From positions 1-64,000 of the forward strand of contig NZ_JAERVO010000001.1 in assembly GCF_016798325.1 (NCBI RefSeq): 64,000 bases of DNA. Direction: 5' to 3'. A program made the translations under genes and the position numbers. Below, one piece after another: positions 61,315 to 64,000 of this stretch (its first letter is position 1; every line of letters starts with the position of its first letter). Origin of the DNA: Marinobacter mangrovi. Its GTDB lineage: Bacteria; Pseudomonadota; Gammaproteobacteria; Pseudomonadales; Oleiphilaceae. The notes under the pieces are model-generated. The model had not been told where the DNA came from. It saw only the letters and a list, made by a program, of their open reading frames with translations, and did not search any database.

Positions 61315-62028
61315 CTATTCCTGGCTTTCCCCCTTAACCCGCATTTCCACCGCGTCGTGTAGCCAGTGCTCCATTTCGACAATCAGGCATTGGCCGTCAA
61401 CGCTGACAGCCCGCTCCAGTCGAAGAGCCGGAGAGCCCTCGCGAATCTGCAGGCACAAGGCCTGTTGATCGTTCAGGCAAGTCGATGAAATGCCGATGTT
61501 CAGTGACCGCTGACGATAGCCGTAATGCCGGCTGACGAGATCCGTCAGCGACCCGCCCAGTTCCTGCTCCAACAGGCCTTCGAAGGCGTCCTCCCGGTAA
61601 TAGCAGGACTCCAGCAGCGCCCAGCGCCCGTCGATCGATCTCCGGCGGATGACTTTGTAGACCGGGGTCTGGCTGCTCAGTCCCAACGTCCTGGTGATGG
61701 CCACCGATACCGTTTCCCGCGTTGCCGAGATCAGCTCGGTTTCCAGTGACCGCTGATGTTGCCTGGCTTCGTGCAGGATGCTGTGGGTTCGTGTGGGATC
61801 GTAGATGAAGACCGGCGGTGATACGTACCAGCCGATCCGGTTGAGTCGATAGATCAGCCCGCGGTTTTCAAGGTGGTGCAGGGCGTCACGGGCATTGGCG
61901 CGACTGACCTGGAGCTGTTCACACAGCTGGCGCTCAGAGGGCAGGCGTCGTCCGATCGTCAGTTCTCCGGCCTCGATCCGGTCTTGAATGTGGGCGGCGA
62001 CTGACTGGTAGGTGGCACGTTGTGTCAT
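61315..62028 (-). CDS. GntR-family regulator with UTRA effector domain (HutC/PhnF type)
   Basis: This 237-residue regulator has an N-terminal winged helix (IGRRLPSERQLCEQLQVSRA with NARDALHHLENRGLIYRLNR, around residues 25-65) and a UTRA effector domain (residues 80-230) with VYKVIRRRSIDGRWALLESC, typical of the HutC subfamily. The identical palindromes 62107-62124 and 62186-62203 lie between its start (62028) and the divergent phosphoesterase gene, so autoregulation and control of that gene are likely. ATG 62028 follows AGGATTG; the frame could extend further upstream without support. Confidence 0.9.
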   Translation of the reverse strand: MTQRATYQSVAAHIQDRIEAGELTIGRRLPSERQLCEQLQVSRANARDALHHLENRGLIYRLNRIGWYVSPPVFIYDPTRTHSILHEARQHQRSLETELISATRETVSVAITRTLGLSSQTPVYKVIRRRSIDGRWALLESCYYREDAFEGLLEQELGGSLTDLVSRHYGYRQRSLNIGISSTCLNDQQALCLQIREGSPALRLERAVSVDGQCLIVEMEHWLHDAVEMRVKGESQE

Positions 62029-62106
62029 GGCAATCCTGTTTGGATACGGGTGCATTCAGTTCAGCCCAACTTGATGACCGATATGTGACAGCGGTTTGTG
62101 AATTTA

Positions 62107-62124
62107 AACTGGTACGTACCAGTT
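62107..62124. promoter_or_regulatory. GntR operator candidate 1
   Basis: AACTGGTACGTACCAGTT is an 18-bp perfect palindrome with core CTGGTACGTACCAG. It lies 79 bases upstream of the GntR start. The TGGT...ACCA half-sites resemble those of PhnF/HutC-type operators. Confidence 0.8.
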
Positions 62125-62185
62125 GTCACAAATACGTCAATGGACTGACATCGAAATCGAGAATGACTGACATCTTCCTTTGCCA

Positions 62186-62203
62186 ATCTGGTACGTACCA
62201 GAT
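62186..62203. promoter_or_regulatory. GntR operator candidate 2
   Basis: ATCTGGTACGTACCAGAT is a second 18-bp perfect palindrome with the same 14-bp core as candidate 1, 79 bases away centre to centre. It ends 24 bases before the phosphoesterase ATG. Confidence 0.8.
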
Positions 62204-62226
62204 AACCAGAATCAAGGGAGTGCCTC

Positions 62227-64000
62227 ATGCTTTTCTCATCACGAATATTGATGGCCGCAGGTCTGTCGGCCTTATTGCTGAGCGGTTGTAACGGGGAAAA
62301 CGGTGATGTTTCGGCCGACGGCGGAAGCAGCTCGGATGCCGGCGACAGCAGCCAGCCCGAAAAGCCGGTCGTGGTTGCCCCCAGTGCCGATTCAGCGCCG
62401 GATTTCATGGTGCGGCCCTACTTGCAGGCGCCGTCGCCGGACGGCATGACGGTCCTGTTTGAGACGGCTGACGGCTCGCCGGAAGTCTGGGCCCGCCCGT
62501 TTGGCAGTAGCGATGCGTTTAACAAGGTGCCTGCCGACGCCGTGGCCGACGGTGAACAGGTTTACCAGGCGCGCCTCGACGGCTTGTCCTCCAATACGCT
62601 TTACGAGTACTACGTGCTGACGCGGGATGGCGAAGGCGCGGTTCAGGTGACTCAGCCATTTGCGTTCAAGACCTGGCCGGTTGCTGCGGATGGCGTCGAC
62701 AAGGCGGAATTCCTGGCGTTGAGCGATACCCAGCTTGATCGGTCGGAGTACGTCGACGTACTCGACAACGTGGTGGAAAAGGGCTTCATGACCCTGGAAT
62801 GCGATGGCAGCCACCCCGAGACCTGCGCTGAAAACATCGCCGGCATCACCATTTCCGGGGATGTGGTGCAGGTAGGCGGCAACCGGCAGGACTGGCGGGA
62901 ACAGATGTTCGGTCGGATGGCCGCCATCACGCCTTATGTGCCGCTGATTACCGTCCCGGGTAACCACGATTACTACAGCGATGCCGAGATCAAACTCTAC
63001 AGGACATACATGGCACCTCCTGCCAATGGCTCGGTGGGCTATGACGAACACTGGTATTACCTGGATTACCTCGGCTTGCGCCTGGTCGGCCTGGACAGCT
63101 ATCCCATTTCCGGCGCGCACGGGGCCTTTAACCGGGACACCCTGGCGATTCAGCGACAGTGGCTCAAGGAAACCCTCCGGGACGCCCGCCTGTCCGACAT
63201 GCCGTTCGTTTTCGGCCTGTTTCACCATGGCTGCCTGTCTGAGCTTTGGAACGTGGGGGAAAGCATCGGTTCCTGTGAGCTGGTGGCCGAACTCGAACAA
63301 TACAGTGCTGATACCGGGGCGATTACCGGGCATCTTTTCGGCCATACCCACGCCTATTCGCGGGGGCAGTCGATGAATGTGCCGCATCTGTGGCTGGACG
63401 CCGCCAGCGCATCCGGCTACGTCGAGCCCCTGGACGACGCCGGTCACCAGAGCGACCAGATCCGGGATTATGACACCTTTGCCGTCAGTCGCAGTGAGTT
63501 TGGCTATAACGTGCTGACCTTCCGATTCGAGCCGGATCCGAGCCTGACCCTGCAGCGGCGCAAAGGCGGTTATGACGGTGACACGGCGTTCGACGTGGTG
63601 GATGAGGTGACGTTCCACGCCGAGTCCAATAACGCCCTGCCGGCGATCACGGCGGGCGAGGGGGAACTGCAGCCCGCCGATGTGTCCCTGGGCATCAGCG
63701 TCGCGCAACCAGAGGCCGTCGAGGCGGTGCAATGGCAGGTCAGCGAGACGGAGGATTTCAGCGACACCGTCTTTGACATCTGGGGCAACGATACCCGGCG
63801 CCACAACTGGTTCTACGACTCGGCCGACCAGGTCGGAGGCAATGACCTCACCGGATTCGAGGCGATCGATACCCAGCAGTTCGTGGACATCCTGAGCCTG
63901 GATCTGTCGACTCTCGCTGACCAGAAAACGCTGCGTGCGGGTGGCGACGACTACTACCGCTGGAACAAACGCTACAGTTCCCAGAACACCCATGTCTCCG
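62227..64000 (+). CDS. Calcineurin-like metallophosphoesterase lipoprotein (cut by window edge)
   Basis: The frame from ATG 62227 stays open to the right edge, giving at least 591 residues. It is a lipoprotein (LLLSGC near residue 20), followed by a Ser/Asp-rich linker and a fibronectin-like domain (MVRPYLQAPSPDGMTVLFET, around residue 58), as in purple acid phosphatases. The catalytic metal-site motifs are LALSDTQLD (DxQ in place of the usual DxH, around residue 161), TISGDVVQVGG (around residue 216), VPGNHDYYSD (around residue 244), FGLFHHG (around residue 334) and FGHTHAYSRG (around residue 374). It probably releases phosphate from extracytoplasmic esters. AAGGGAG precedes the start. Confidence 0.85.
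   Translation, partial: MLFSSRILMAAGLSALLLSGCNGENGDVSADGGSSSDAGDSSQPEKPVVVAPSADSAPDFMVRPYLQAPSPDGMTVLFETADGSPEVWARPFGSSDAFNKVPADAVADGEQVYQARLDGLSSNTLYEYYVLTRDGEGAVQVTQPFAFKTWPVAADGVDKAEFLALSDTQLDRSEYVDVLDNVVEKGFMTLECDGSHPETCAENIAGITISGDVVQVGGNRQDWREQMFGRMAAITPYVPLITVPGNHDYYSDAEIKLYRTYMAPPANGSVGYDEHWYYLDYLGLRLVGLDSYPISGAHGAFNRDTLAIQRQWLKETLRDARLSDMPFVFGLFHHGCLSELWNVGESIGSCELVAELEQYSADTGAITGHLFGHTHAYSRGQSMNVPHLWLDAASASGYVEPLDDAGHQSDQIRDYDTFAVSRSEFGYNVLTFRFEPDPSLTLQRRKGGYDGDTAFDVVDEVTFHAESNNALPAITAGEGELQPADVSLGISVAQPEAVEAVQWQVSETEDFSDTVFDIWGNDTRRHNWFYDSADQVGGNDLTGFEAIDTQQFVDILSLDLSTLADQKTLRAGGDDYYRWNKRYSSQNTHVS

Noticed and set aside
62392-63993. Minus-strand open frame (533 codons) at the right edge
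   Set aside because: It is the shadow of the phosphoesterase gene, whose plus-strand frame carries the full set of metal-site motifs and runs off the window.

Overview
The window is chromosomal DNA from a high-GC gammaproteobacterium. Gene content (FetAB-like exporter, membrane PQQ dehydrogenase, TctCBA, CstA with a cory-CC-star/ArsA pair, BdlA-type receptors, DUF898, PEP-CTERM sorting signal) and codon use suggest a marine or halophilic Marinobacter-like bacterium. That placement is inference from gene content; no rRNA or housekeeping marker is present. Coding strands switch often and most transcription units hold one to three genes.

Layout. 1-4.3 kb: right end of a filamentous (inovirus) prophage: DUF2523 minor coat protein (cut by the left edge), Zot/pI assembly ATPase, rolling-circle replication initiator and tyrosine integrase, then an Excalibur-domain gene and tRNA-Thr(CGT), the probable attachment gene. 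4.6-12 kb: FetAB-like metal exporter, sulfotransferase, DUF1127 peptide, chemoreceptor, solute-binding protein, Met/Gly-rich Spy-like protein, PfkB kinase. 12.3-14.9 kb: ahpC and ahpF, each with its own OxyR-like site and terminator. 14.9-23.5 kb: VOC protein, soluble BdlA-like receptor, two NAD(P)-linked oxidoreductases, DUF488, PNPOx-like protein, GST, two LysR regulators and a DMT transporter. 23.5-26.8 kb: CstA, a cory-CC-star protein and a cysteine-free ArsA-like ATPase, interrupted by a REP-doublet-like repeat. 27-34.5 kb: VOC protein, diguanylate cyclase, PQQ-dependent sugar dehydrogenase, Bcp-like peroxiredoxin, outer-membrane protein, second BdlA-like receptor. 34.8-40.5 kb: tctCBA divergent from a CitA/CitB-type two-component system, with a MITE-like palindrome between them. 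40.5-54.9 kb: thiamine-binding protein, two MgtC-family proteins, sulfatase-like and DUF3592 membrane proteins, ThpR, beta-barrel protein, CAP-domain lipoprotein, transglycosylase, aldo/keto reductase, SPFH protein, DUF898/M48 pair. 55-64 kb: a very short PEP-CTERM protein, an FHA-PP2C-Ser/Thr kinase operon, a PstS-OmpA fusion behind a triple Pho box, an acyl-ACP desaturase, and a GntR regulator divergent from a lipoprotein phosphoesterase with two identical operators between them.

How the genes fit together. Three stress or nutrient circuits can be read directly from the DNA: peroxide defence (OxyR-like sites before ahpC and ahpF), phosphate starvation (PhoB-type repeats before pstS-ompA) and a local GntR circuit. 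Carbon uptake is represented by tctCBA with its sensor pair, CstA and the sugar dehydrogenase; signalling by three chemoreceptors, a GGDEF protein and the Ser/Thr phosphorylation operon. The least described elements are a candidate overprinted gene inside zot, the CstA/CC-star/ArsA cluster, the minimal PEP-CTERM peptide, the PstS-OmpA fusion and two palindromic repeat elements.
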